From: Singulisphaera sp. GP187
GTDB taxonomy: Bacteria; Planctomycetota; Planctomycetia; Isosphaerales; Isosphaeraceae
Assembly: GCF_900129635.1 (NCBI RefSeq)
Contig: NZ_FSRB01000001.1
Span: 1,713,501-1,777,500 of the forward strand
Reading direction: 5' to 3'
Length of the DNA stretch: 64,000 nucleotides
The notes beneath the pieces were generated by a model. The model was not told the DNA's origin and did not search any database. It saw only the letters and a program-made list of their open reading frames with translations. Made by a program: the position numbers and the translations under genes. Positions 34,497 through 43,251 of the stretch are shown one piece after another. Each line of letters opens with the position of its first letter. Positions within the stretch are counted from its first letter, which is position 1.

Positions 34497-35399
34497 TTAA
34501 GCGTCCCCCTTCTTCCCCGTAATTCGCTCCAATCGCTCTTTATTACGAATCTGGAGAAGATCGCCCCAAAGCCCATAAAGCCGAGTTCTCATGTGGACTT
34601 CATCCACTAATTCTTCTGGCGTGAATGTGGCCGCAACCGTGCCAGTGAAATCAGAAAGTTTGAGGATAACAATTGGCTGGCCTTGGCCATCTTCGCCCTG
34701 ATCCCAGTCCATTGAGACAAGACTACGGGATGCACCCAGAACTTCGCCCAGAACCCTGGTCGCAACCTCGACTTGTTTCAACAACCGCGGATTCTGGTTA
34801 ACACCCTTTCTGATAATTGTAGCGGATGCGCCGCCATGAAATTGCAGTTGCTCCATCAATTGGGGATGTTTGAGTTTTCGGACCAATCCCAGCAAAAACG
34901 AAATGATCTCTGGCGATAACTCGTCGGATTCAATGCCGTGAACAATCATATTCCGGACGTGTCTAGCATGCCGGAGCATCTCAAATTGACTTCGATTGAT
35001 GAAATTCTTGCTCAGAAGTTCGTTAAGTACTCCAGGCGCGAATGTGCTGCGAGGCAATTCTTCCTTTAGTACTTCTCTTGCAGCCGCTTCGAATGCTATC
35101 CATGACATCAACAAGGCGGCGCGCTGAGATTGCGGACTCAAAAGGCCTTCCGCTTCTCTGAGCAACGACAAACTGTAATCTAAGCGAATCCTGCCTGACA
35201 CCGTAACTTGCGATTCCTCATCCTTGCCGTCGTGGAGTCTGATACTAATCGCTAAGACTTCAGGTCCCTTTGTCGCAATTAGATCAATATCAGGAACATC
35301 AAAAAATGTGGCGTATTCATGATAAGGATAGAAAGCTAGCATGTAGCCTTCATTCTCATATTTGTCGGCTAATATTTTTATTGCTTCGTTTCGGGTCAC
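34497..35399 (-). CDS. HEPN-domain protein with nuclease-like N-terminus
   Basis: A 300-residue soluble protein. Residues about 1-70 (YMLAFYPYHEYATFFDVPDI then DLIATKGPEVLAISIRL) resemble a restriction-nuclease-like fold, but the usual catalytic lysine is absent. Residues about 85-170 form a HEPN bundle: RAALLMSWIAFEAAAREVLK and HARHVRNMIVHGIESDELS, with the Arg-x4-His (RNMIVH) ribonuclease motif. The C-terminal 130 residues are unassigned. HEPN RNases are common in toxin-antitoxin and abortive-infection systems. The stop is 1 nt from the start of the coiled-coil/TM gene, so the two formed an operon before IS630 entered. Defence function is inferred. Confidence 0.72.
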   Translation of the reverse strand: MTRNEAIKILADKYENEGYMLAFYPYHEYATFFDVPDIDLIATKGPEVLAISIRLHDGKDEESQVTVSGRIRLDYSLSLLREAEGLLSPQSQRAALLMSWIAFEAAAREVLKEELPRSTFAPGVLNELLSKNFINRSQFEMLRHARHVRNMIVHGIESDELSPEIISFLLGLVRKLKHPQLMEQLQFHGGASATIIRKGVNQNPRLLKQVEVATRVLGEVLGASRSLVSMDWDQGEDGQGQPIVILKLSDFTGTVAATFTPEELVDEVHMRTRLYGLWGDLLQIRNKERLERITGKKGDA

Positions 35400-35648
35400 G
35401 TGTCACCCCGCCTCAAATGCCGCCACCGCTGCCTAACATCTCTGACTTTATCCGACCATCCTCGCTTATCGCAATGGCAGACTCTTCTCAGAACGCTTCA
35501 TTGCTGTGAAGCCCCCTTGTCACCTCCAAAGGATCAACCAACTCCGCCAATGCTCCCGACCCCCCCCCCCCCACCCGTCCACTTATCCCCTTAGCTGGCC
35601 CCACCTTACAATTGCCCCAGTCTCCCAACCAAAGACGTGGGTACACCC

Positions 35649-35717
35649 ATGCTCGACCCCGACGATGCCATCTCCAACGACCTGGCCGAAGCCCACACCA
35701 AGCTCGACGCTGGTAAG
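35649..35717 (+). pseudogene. Truncated copy of the 39-residue small gene
   Basis: ATG 35649 reads MLDPDDAISNDLAEAHTKLD then AGK and stop, matching the first 22 codons of the gene at 27856. Similarity also extends about 60 bp upstream. After codon 22 the sequence turns into a 65-bp repeat shared with 38426-38490. It looks like a broken copy. Confidence 0.5.
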
Positions 35718-35728
35718 TGAGCACCCTG

Positions 35729-35793
35729 GCTTTGTCGCTTGGGTTTGGAATTGGCCAGCAGATAGGGAGCTAACACTCCCCGCTCGCCCTTGG
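35729..35793. repeat. 65-bp repeat, second copy near 38426-38490
   Basis: The block from GTCGCTTGGGTTTGGAATTGG to GCTCGCCCTTGGG occurs here and, with a few changes, at 38426-38490, just outside the right purQ repeat. It contains the hairpin-forming GGGAGCTAACA(C/T)TCCC. It seems to be a dispersed intergenic element. Confidence 0.7.
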
Positions 35794-35888
35794 GAATAAT
35801 TCGGTGTCAGATCATATTATTCTCGATGTTCTCTGCGGTCGCTCAGACAGCATCAGGATTAATTATGATCTGACACCGAATTATTCCC
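35792..35888. repeat. 97-bp palindromic element with perfect 25-bp arms
   Basis: Left arm 35792-35816 (begins GGGAATAATTCGGTGTCAG) is the exact reverse complement of 35864-35888, with a 47-bp spacer. The GGTGTCAG core recalls REP sequences moved by RAYT-type tyrosine transposases (family knowledge, not shown here). No transposase gene is nearby. Confidence 0.8.
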
Positions 35889-35943
35889 TTCCGCTCCCCG
35901 TGCAGGAAGCGCAAGCGGAAGTTGGAGGCGATTCGACGACGTT

Positions 35944-36654
35944 TTACGCGGTCACTTCCTTTGCCGGTGGCTCGCCCATAACCGGATCACCAACCTGAAT
36001 GTCTTCAGCGGTAGCCGAGGATTTGACCTCGAACCAACCGTGCATGGCGAGGCGATTCTCGAATCGGATGATCGCTTGAATCGGTCCTCCCGCCCTGATA
36101 TTTTTCTCCGTCTCGACGAGAAGCTTCAGTTGCTCCCCGTGCCGGATAAACCCCGTCTTCTGAAGTTGGATCTTCCACGTTCCGAGCCGACTCTCTACCG
36201 AATGGATCATCACGCCCGCGCCGTCGTTACGCAACTCGATATATCCAGTGGGGGAGATGGCCCGGACAAACCGGTTCGTAGGGTCGGGAGTCGGGGCGAG
36301 GCTACCAAGGCTGACAAACCGCGGCGTTGCCGCATCGACTGCTTCCGCGAATTCGGCCTGCATTTTGGCGGCGATCTGGGTTAAGGCACCGACGGAGCTG
36401 CGATTGATGTCCAGTTGGTCTTCGATAACCTGCTGGGTTTCGCGGTTCTCAAGATGAACGTAGAAGTATCCGCCAATTGCCCAGATCAGAGCCAAAAGGG
36501 TCCCCATACCGCCAAGATAGTCACCCCAGTCGCCCAGGGTGGGCGGCCAGTCCTGTCCAGTGTGAGGAACAAAGCAGGGAATCAGCACTGACACGATGAG
36601 GATAAAGATCGAAGCATAGACAAGGACATTCTTCAGATCCGAGCGGTCGAACAT
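35944..36654 (-). CDS. Hypothetical membrane protein, two N-terminal helices
   Basis: A 236-residue protein beginning MFDRSDLKNVLVYASIFILI (first helix), then WGDYLGGMGTLLALIWAIGG (second helix), and a mostly beta-type soluble domain after residue 100. The pattern of two N-terminal helices plus a conserved DWGDYLGG-like turn between them resembles many uncharacterised phage/defence-island membrane proteins. GAGGG lies about 9 nt before ATG 36654. No family name can be given. Confidence 0.65.
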   Translation of the reverse strand: MFDRSDLKNVLVYASIFILIVSVLIPCFVPHTGQDWPPTLGDWGDYLGGMGTLLALIWAIGGYFYVHLENRETQQVIEDQLDINRSSVGALTQIAAKMQAEFAEAVDAATPRFVSLGSLAPTPDPTNRFVRAISPTGYIELRNDGAGVMIHSVESRLGTWKIQLQKTGFIRHGEQLKLLVETEKNIRAGGPIQAIIRFENRLAMHGWFEVKSSATAEDIQVGDPVMGEPPAKEVTA

Positions 36655-37136
36655 CTGGCTTACCCTCAACCCTGGACTTCTTAAGCCGATTAATGCTAAC
36701 AAGATAGGCCGAAACGGCGTAGTCGGCAATGGGCGAGCGGCTTGCAAACGATCGAATGCGTGGCCTCTCCATCGGGGGCGTTCCGGAAGGTCAGTTGGGC
36801 GATGGCCGTCGCCTGCTTGGTTCGCCTTGCGCCGTGCTGCTCACCCGCGTCGCGGCCTCTGGTCTCCTATCGCTCGCTTCGCTCTCCATCCGGACGCTGT
36901 GAGGCTGTGACCTTTCCGCGCCGACCGCCACCCGACAAATGAGCAAAGTCGCCAGGCACCTTAGTTGGGGGGGGGGTGAGCGATTTGGGCAGAATGGCGG
37001 TCTAGTCGAATCATCTAGACTTCCGATTTTGTTTAGTTTGGGTGCCTGGCCAATCGTGACCCGTTCGGCGGCTGTTTCCCCTAAATCCCCCAAGTCCCTC
37101 CTTTGAAGTGCCTGGCTATGACTGCCGCGATGCGAG
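36655..37136. other. Repeat-filled gap
   Basis: Holds a REP-like element at 36951-37050 (GCCAGGCACC / GGTGCCTGGC, with a G10 run at 36967-36976) and the 61-bp block 37067-37127 also found at 27717-27777. No protein gene is supported. Confidence 0.6.
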
Positions 37137-38135
37137 TCAGGGCCTTCCCGCCGACTCGATGAAGCTCCGGAGGACCGGGCTCATGACGCAATCCTTCAGG
37201 GTCGCGATCTCCCGCAGCGTGGAGCGATTGGCTTCGAGGATCTGCGTGACCGTTTCGGGCGGCATCCTTTGGAGTTGGTTCATTCGCAGGGCTTCTTGGA
37301 CAGTTGGGAATGAATTGCCGTATTCGCTGAAGAAGACCAGGAAGTCCTTCTTATACGGTGTGCGATGATCACTGCTGTTCGAAATCAGTACCAGGCTGAA
37401 TCGATAGATCGTATATACTTCCGACCATTCCCTGACGTCTCGTATCAGAAGATGAAATTCATCGGATTGCCCGCTCTCGACGGAATTTGATACCCTAACC
37501 TTGGCCTCGTAAGGGACCTTCTCCTCTTCGAGCTTGACCTGATAGGTGGCAGAGGGTCCCACTACGGCTCCCGCCCCGGTCGGTGGCTGCTTGAGATGCC
37601 AAACCCGCTTCACATCGAGGGCGAGTTGCTTGACGAAAGCGGTCTTGGATCCCTGATTGGTGAACCTGATGTCGAGGGTGGATCCTCGCGGATCCGGATT
37701 GGCTTCCTCAATGAATTCAGCATCGACGAAATCGATGTCATCGGGCAGGGGCCTAGAAGGTTCGCTGGGACCGGAATGGGTTGGGGGGAGAGTAGCAGGG
37801 ATGAGATAGCGAAGGGCCGTGACGAAAAAGGCGAATCCCACAAGACAATAAATAGTTAGAATTGAAACTATGAAAATTGGCTTCTGAAGTTCTTTGTTCT
37901 TTTCACTAAGATGGAAGACCATACCAAGAAAGAGCATGGCGCCTCCGACAATTCCGGCGATGAGCGCACCCGGAATTAACTGTTGGGGTATCTCGCGGTA
38001 CGCGAGATACGAGCCCAGCAGGGAAAGGAACCCCACCAATTGGAGGGGGTTTTTGATCTTCGGCAGAATTGCTACAACGGCTGTCCACCAGTCTGGAGAG
38101 AGGGCATGAGACTCGTTATCAGAAGCTTTTGTCAT
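37137..38135 (-). CDS. Hypothetical membrane protein, three helices plus beta domain
   Basis: A 332-residue protein. Hydrophobic segments are NPLQLVGFLSLLGSYLAY, IPGALIAGIVGGAMLFLGMV and PIFIVSILTIYCLVGFAFFV, within the first 115 residues. The remaining part is an Ig-like or beta-sandwich-looking region (GSTLDIRFTNQGSKTAFVKQ; YQVKLEEEKVPYEAKVRVSN) and a helical C-terminus with FLVFFSEYGNSFPTVQEALR. No family recognised. It is the last gene before the right purQ repeat and its 3' end adjoins the 37067-37127 block. Confidence 0.65.
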   Translation of the reverse strand: MTKASDNESHALSPDWWTAVVAILPKIKNPLQLVGFLSLLGSYLAYREIPQQLIPGALIAGIVGGAMLFLGMVFHLSEKNKELQKPIFIVSILTIYCLVGFAFFVTALRYLIPATLPPTHSGPSEPSRPLPDDIDFVDAEFIEEANPDPRGSTLDIRFTNQGSKTAFVKQLALDVKRVWHLKQPPTGAGAVVGPSATYQVKLEEEKVPYEAKVRVSNSVESGQSDEFHLLIRDVREWSEVYTIYRFSLVLISNSSDHRTPYKKDFLVFFSEYGNSFPTVQEALRMNQLQRMPPETVTQILEANRSTLREIATLKDCVMSPVLRSFIESAGRP

Positions 38136-38249
38136 CCTCTGGCCTCGTTAGAGATCGAATGGTATCGCTGTTCGACAGCAGTTCGTCGCCATAATCAGCT
38201 TAAAGAGTCTAATTGATTGGTGGACGCTCGAACAGGGCGAAGGACAGTG

Positions 38250-38420
38250 CTAACCGATGGTCGCCTGCCCACAACCGTCCCTCATCCCGCATGTCAGGCA
38301 TTTCGTGGGTGACTGATCGACGGGTATCTCTCGTCGCAGTTGCCTGCGAGCCGCCCGAATATCGTCGCTGATCACCACAAGGACGTGAGCGACTCGATCC
38401 GCAGTCGGGGAGCATAGACT
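38250..38420 (-). pseudogene. 3' fragment of an unknown gene
   Basis: On the minus strand, ADRVAHVLVVISDDIRAARR then QLRREIPVDQSPTKCLTCGM and RDGCGQATIG ends at 38250. The composition is protein-like, with a CxxC...C cluster. Upstream it fuses into the 65-bp repeat, so the N-terminal part is missing. Possibly a gene cut by the rearrangement that made the right junction. Confidence 0.35.
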
Positions 38421-38502
38421 TCCTGGTTTCGTCGCTTGGGTTGGGAATTGGCAAGCAGACAGGGAGCTAACATTCCCCGCTCGCCCTTGGGGGCGAGCGT
38501 TT

Positions 38503-39196
38503 GTTTTGCCAAGGCATGATGTGTAGAAACGAAAATGGGGAGCTTGCGCTCCCCACTCTCGTTTCGAAGGCATTCGACATTCCAACGCCGGACGGCATTT
38601 AGCGAAGTGATGCGATCGCATTCTGGAAGATGCGGAGGCCATCGCACGACGGGGCCGAGCCTGGTTCGCGTCGGGTCCATCGGGGGTGGTGGATGGGGTC
38701 GATGAATCGCTCGGGGTGTGGCATTAATCCGAAGATTCGGCCGGTCGGGTCGCAAAGGCCGGCCACTGCGCCCGGGGTTCCGTTGGGATTGGCCGGATAC
38801 TCCTCGGTCACCGCGCCGGAGGCGTCGACATAGCGCAGCACGATCTGGCCGGCGGCCTCCAGCGTTGCGAGAGCTTTAGGATCGGCCAGGAGGAACTTGC
38901 CTTCGCCGTGGGCGACGGGAAGTTCGATGGGGGTCGCGTCGGTAATGAACGGGGAGAGGCCGGGCTGAGGCTGCATCCGCACCCAGCGCGACTCGAACCG
39001 GCCCGATTCGTTCTGCGTCAGCGTGGCCTGGGTTGGCGACGGCCCACCGGGGAGGAGCCCGGCTCGGGCCAGGACCTGGAAGCCGTTGCAGATGCCCAGG
39101 ATCAGGCCGCCGCGCTCGTGGAACTGGCGCAAGGCGTCACTGAGGACGGTGCCGAGTCGGGTCGCGAAGATTCGGCCCGCTCCCAGGTCATCGCCG
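38503..39196. repeat. Right 694-bp direct repeat (inside intact purQ)
   Basis: Partner of 26949-27642. It contains the purQ terminator hairpin and the last 197 codons of the intact gene. Together the two repeats bracket about 10.9 kb of accessory DNA. Confidence 0.95.
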
Positions 39197-39375
39197 TATG
39201 AGAACCCGCCGGGAATGGTCAGAATCTGGAACCGGCCGAGGGTCTGGGAGTCTTCCAGCAAGCGGGCGATGTGCCAGGTTTCTACCTCAGCGCCTGCCTG
39301 CTCCCAGGCGAAGGCGGTCTCTTCATTGCAATTGGTGCCGGGAGCGCGGAGGACGATCACGCGGGGACTTGCCAT
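38599..39375 (-). CDS. purQ: Phosphoribosylformylglycinamidine synthase glutaminase PurQ
   Basis: PurQ supplies ammonia from glutamine to PurL in purine synthesis. The 258-residue class I amidotransferase has VIVLRAPGTNCNEETAFAWE, ILTIPGGFSYGDDLGAGRIF, the nucleophile elbow LILGICNGFQVL (Cys), and the His-x-Glu end GLMPHPERFID. It is full length. The gene is the third in purL - NYN - purQ. Its 3' 597 bp and terminator are duplicated at the far side of the accessory island. Confidence 0.96.
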   Translation of the reverse strand: MASPRVIVLRAPGTNCNEETAFAWEQAGAEVETWHIARLLEDSQTLGRFQILTIPGGFSYGDDLGAGRIFATRLGTVLSDALRQFHERGGLILGICNGFQVLARAGLLPGGPSPTQATLTQNESGRFESRWVRMQPQPGLSPFITDATPIELPVAHGEGKFLLADPKALATLEAAGQIVLRYVDASGAVTEEYPANPNGTPGAVAGLCDPTGRIFGLMPHPERFIDPIHHPRWTRREPGSAPSCDGLRIFQNAIASLR

Positions 39376-39456
39376 GGGGAAAGCATCCTGAGTCGAAGAC
39401 GACGGCCCTCAGCCCCCTCGTTGGTTCGAATGTCCCGAGGGGGCGGTGAGGAACGG

Positions 39457-40290
39457 TCAGTAATTACCCTCGTTGGGGGAGTAGGATGTCGCGGGGTAGT
39501 CCACTTCGGCCCGATAGGCAAGGTTGCGCCGGATCAGATCGGCCTCGTAGACCTGGACGACAAAATCGGCGGCGATCTTGAGCCGTGAGGAGGCCCCCTT
39601 CGCCGGGAAGTCGGCCGGAGCGCCTCGGCGGAACTCCGCCACTCCGACGTGCTTCGAGCGTCCCTTCACGTAGTTGATCCCCGGGATCCCGTCCGCGTCG
39701 CCCGAGATCAAGAGGGCGATGTCGTAGGTGTCCTGGAGCGCCACCATGTCCACGGCGAGGCTCGTGTCGAGCCCCTTCTCGTTGAGGGTGTGGTGGAGCA
39801 GGTCGACTTTCCAATGCCCTTCCTGGCGAATCTCCACGAAGTCGGTCGCGGCTTGCACGCCGTGATAGAACCGCTTCTTACGCTCGAGAGCACGCCGTTT
39901 CCCTTCGTACCACTCGCGCGTCTCGTTGAAGCAGAGGTTCCAGGCTTCTTCAATCTGACGCTCGCCGGGCAAGTCGGGCTGGCGACGGCTGACGTCCTCG
40001 AGGTAGCTGTCCCTCAGCCGCGGATTGAGCTCGAACCGGCTCCGCAGCCGCGACTCCGCTTTCGGATCGTTGAGGTCCCACTCATCCATCTTACCAACAA
40101 CATACCAATAAATTCGCGAGTGCTGGGCCGAGGGCCAGGGAGACCCTTCGGCGAAGGTTCGGCCCCAATAGTGGACGCTCTGCTCGAACACGTGCCGGTA
40201 GAACGAACCGTAGTCATCGACTCGCAAGTTTAAATGTTTCAATACACCGTCGAGATTCGAGCCGTCGACGAAAGTGACGAACCGAAGCAT
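39457..40290 (-). CDS. NYN/PIN-like domain protein in the purL-purQ operon
   Basis: A 277-residue protein whose N-terminus RFVTFVDGSNLDGVLKHLNL carries the first acidic residue of the NYN fold. GHWKVDLLHHTLNEKGLDTS and YDIALLISGDADGIPGINYV carry the other expected acidic residues. NYN proteins are metal-dependent RNases related to PIN domains. ATG 40290 follows AAGGA by 8 nt; an earlier ATG at 40329 has no such site. Its place between purL and purQ is unusual for a nuclease and suggests co-expression rather than a purine role. Confidence 0.82.
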   Translation of the reverse strand: MLRFVTFVDGSNLDGVLKHLNLRVDDYGSFYRHVFEQSVHYWGRTFAEGSPWPSAQHSRIYWYVVGKMDEWDLNDPKAESRLRSRFELNPRLRDSYLEDVSRRQPDLPGERQIEEAWNLCFNETREWYEGKRRALERKKRFYHGVQAATDFVEIRQEGHWKVDLLHHTLNEKGLDTSLAVDMVALQDTYDIALLISGDADGIPGINYVKGRSKHVGVAEFRRGAPADFPAKGASSRLKIAADFVVQVYEADLIRRNLAYRAEVDYPATSYSPNEGNY

Positions 40291-40347
40291 TTTTTGAGTC
40301 CTTGTTTGTTCGCAAAATTCCATGTTCAAAGTGTGCTTGCCTTTCCT

Positions 40348-43218
40348 CTACCAACGCAGAGGACGTTGCCAGGCTTCTTTCAGAACGGACACAGACGCAT
40401 CGATCACGGGAGTCGCGCCAAGTCCCACAACGGTCAATCGGGCCGGAGACGAATCCAATTCACCGGTAACCTCGCCGATTTGCCCCAAGGGCAAGCCCGC
40501 GAAGAGCTCGGTCAAAGCGGGGGCGTTCTCAGGCAGAACTTCGAGAACGAATCGCGTGGGCGATTCCGAGAACAACAGGGCCGCATCGTGCGCGGCGTCT
40601 TGAGTGCGGGGCACGGATTGAAGCTGAACGTTTGCTCCCAAGCCGCCCGCCAGGGCCATTTCCGCCAGCGCGGCGGCCAGGCCCCCTTCACTGAGGTCGT
40701 GGCAGCTCCGGATCAGACCGCGGTCGATCGCGGCATGAAGCCGCTGGAACAGCGGTCGGCCGGTCGCCGGTTCCACGCGGGGCACCCGGCCCCCCTCAAC
40801 CCCTTGGACCATCGCCCAGTGCGATCCCCCCAGCTCGAGCCGGGTTTGACCGAGCACGAACAGGAGGTTCCCTGGCTTCTTGAGGTCCATTGTGACGCAC
40901 TTGCGGACGTCAGGGACCTGCCCCATGGCGCTGATCAGGAGCGTCGGCGGGATCGCCCGGCTCTTGCCTTCATGGGTGTATTCATTGTAAAGGCTGTCTT
41001 TACCTGAAATAAATGGCGTGCCGTAGGCGACGGCCACGTCAAGGCACCCCTGGGCGGCGCGAACGAGCGATCCGAGAGTTTCGGGACGCTCGGTATTGCC
41101 CCAGCAGAAGTTGTCGAGCAAGGCGATCCGGTCCGGGTCAGCGCCGACGGCCACGCAGTTGCGAATTGCCTCGTCGATCACGCAACCGGCCATGGCGTAC
41201 GGATCGAGCCGACCGTAGCGCGGGTTGATCCCGCAAGAGACGGCCAGGCCCCGCGTCGAGCCGCGAACCGGGAGCACCACCGAGGCATCGCCGGGCCCGT
41301 CATCCTGCACGCCGACGAGCGGCTTCACGACCGTTCGCGCCTGCACCTCGTGGTCGTATTGCCGGACGATCCACTCCTTGCTGCAGACGTCCCACGACTC
41401 CATGATCCTGGCCAGATCCGAAGTGTAGTCCGCACGGTCGGGCAGCGCGATCTCGAGCGCCGGCGGCGGGGTGAACGTCGCGTCACGGACGACGGCCGGT
41501 CGCCCCTCGTGGAGGAAATCCATCGAGAGGTCGGCCACCGTCTCGTCCTGGTATCGCAGGGTCAGGCGGCCGGTCGCGACGAACTCGCCGAGGTCGGTCG
41601 CTTCGACCGACTCGCTGACGCACAACGCTTCGAGCGCCTGCCAGGACTCCGGGGGAACGGCCAGGACCATGCGTTCCTGGGCCTCGGAGATCCAGATCTC
41701 GGTATACGAGAGCCCTTCGTACTTGAGCGGAGCACGATCGAGGTCGACGACGGCGCCGAGCTCCGCGCCCATCTCGCCGACCGCCGAGCTGAACCCCCCC
41801 GCGCCACAGTCGGTGATCGACCGAAAGAGCCCCCGGTCCCGCGCCTGCATGATCACATCGAGAACCATCTTCTCGGTGATCGCGTTGCCGATCTGGACCG
41901 CGCCTCCGGAGATGCTTTCGCTGTCGCTGGTCAGCTCGGCCGAGCTGAAGGTGGCCCCGTGAATGCCGTCCCGGCCGGTCCGGCCGCCGATGGCGACGAT
42001 CCGGTCGCCCGGTTCCACATGCTTCTCGGAAAGGCCACGCGGGATCAGCCCGATGGTGCCGCAGAAGACGAGCGGGTTGGCCAGGTAATCGGGATCGACG
42101 ACGAGTGCGCCGTTGACGGTCGGGATGCCCATCCGGTTGCCGTAGTCGCGGACCCCGGCGACGATCCCCTTCAGAACGCGCTTGGGATGAAGCACGCCGG
42201 CGGGAAGCTGGTCGGGGGGGAAGTCGGGCGGCGCGACGCAAAAGACGTCGGTGTTGCAGATCGGCTTTGCGCCGAGCCCGGTTCCCATCGGGTCGCGGAT
42301 CACGCCACCCAGGCCGGTGTTCGCTCCCCCGTAGGGATCGATCGCGGACGGATGGTTGTGGGTTTCGACCTTGAAGCAGACGTCGAAGGCGTCATCGAAC
42401 CGGACGACCCCCGCGTTGTCCGCGAAGACGCTGACGAGCCAGTCGGGGTTGAGGATCTGGGTCGCCTGAAAGATGGTTTTCTTGAGGAGGTTTGTGATCA
42501 CCTCATCCTCGAACCGGATGAGCCCCCGAAGCGTCTTGTGCGAACAGTGTTCGCTCCAGGTTTGTGCCAGGGTCTCGAGTTCGCAGTCGGTCGGGTCGCG
42601 TCCGAGCTCGGTGAAGTGGGCGCGGATCGACTGCATCTCCTCCAGGCTCAGGTAGAGCTGCCCCTCCTTGCTCAGTGTCACGAGCGAGGGGTCGTTCATC
42701 GTCCGGATCGGCACTTCCACGCGCTGGAGCCGATAGGGATGGCCTTGGCCAAGCCGGTCGAGCGACAGGGGGCCGACGATCGCCTGTTCGACGGCGTCAT
42801 TGGAGAGGACCCGTTGAATCAGCCGGGGGAGCGAATCGGCCGGCCCGTCGATCCGGTAGGTCCGGATCGTCCGTGCGCTCTCGACGGCAAATCCGAGGGC
42901 TTGGAGCGTGGCCAGGGCACTTTCCGCCTCGGGATCGGTCACGCCGGGCTTGGGCAGGACGTGCACGATCGTTCCCGATCCGGCCACGGCCTCGCCGCTG
43001 GGACGGATCGCGTAGGTCTCGGCGATCGGGTCGACCAGGAGCGTCGTGGCGGCGTGCTGGACGTCGTCGCCATTGAGCGACCCTTCGAGCAGAAAGCCCC
43101 GGCTGGCCGCGATCCGCCACGGGCCAGGGAGCCCGAGTTCGGCGGCCTCGGCCGCCAGTCGCGATCCTTCGCGATCCGTATTACCGGCAGCAGGATCAAT
43201 TTGTAAGTGCCATAACAT
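40348..43218 (-). CDS. purL: Phosphoribosylformylglycinamidine synthase PurL
   Basis: PurL converts FGAR to FGAM with ATP and ammonia from PurQ. About 956 residues: a PurS-like N-terminal part (MLWHLQIDPAAGNTDREGSR; repeated VLPKPGVTDPEAESALATLQ), then the PurL linker (CELETLAQTWSEHCSHKTLR), first ATP/substrate motif VETHNHPSAIDPYGGANTGL, and second half with GTPFISGKDSLYNE and CHDLSEGGLAAALAEMALAG. The fusion of PurS to PurL explains the lack of a purS gene. The start may be ATG 43218 or ATG 43251. First gene of the purL - NYN - purQ operon. Confidence 0.95.
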   Translation of the reverse strand: MLWHLQIDPAAGNTDREGSRLAAEAAELGLPGPWRIAASRGFLLEGSLNGDDVQHAATTLLVDPIAETYAIRPSGEAVAGSGTIVHVLPKPGVTDPEAESALATLQALGFAVESARTIRTYRIDGPADSLPRLIQRVLSNDAVEQAIVGPLSLDRLGQGHPYRLQRVEVPIRTMNDPSLVTLSKEGQLYLSLEEMQSIRAHFTELGRDPTDCELETLAQTWSEHCSHKTLRGLIRFEDEVITNLLKKTIFQATQILNPDWLVSVFADNAGVVRFDDAFDVCFKVETHNHPSAIDPYGGANTGLGGVIRDPMGTGLGAKPICNTDVFCVAPPDFPPDQLPAGVLHPKRVLKGIVAGVRDYGNRMGIPTVNGALVVDPDYLANPLVFCGTIGLIPRGLSEKHVEPGDRIVAIGGRTGRDGIHGATFSSAELTSDSESISGGAVQIGNAITEKMVLDVIMQARDRGLFRSITDCGAGGFSSAVGEMGAELGAVVDLDRAPLKYEGLSYTEIWISEAQERMVLAVPPESWQALEALCVSESVEATDLGEFVATGRLTLRYQDETVADLSMDFLHEGRPAVVRDATFTPPPALEIALPDRADYTSDLARIMESWDVCSKEWIVRQYDHEVQARTVVKPLVGVQDDGPGDASVVLPVRGSTRGLAVSCGINPRYGRLDPYAMAGCVIDEAIRNCVAVGADPDRIALLDNFCWGNTERPETLGSLVRAAQGCLDVAVAYGTPFISGKDSLYNEYTHEGKSRAIPPTLLISAMGQVPDVRKCVTMDLKKPGNLLFVLGQTRLELGGSHWAMVQGVEGGRVPRVEPATGRPLFQRLHAAIDRGLIRSCHDLSEGGLAAALAEMALAGGLGANVQLQSVPRTQDAAHDAALLFSESPTRFVLEVLPENAPALTELFAGLPLGQIGEVTGELDSSPARLTVVGLGATPVIDASVSVLKEAWQRPLRW

Positions 43219-43251
43219 ATGGGTAACGTTCTTGTCCCTAAAAGGATCCAT

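Noticed and set aside
41350..43206. 618-codon plus-strand frame over purL
   Set aside because: Antisense shadow of a strongly conserved gene; no domain in the translated product.
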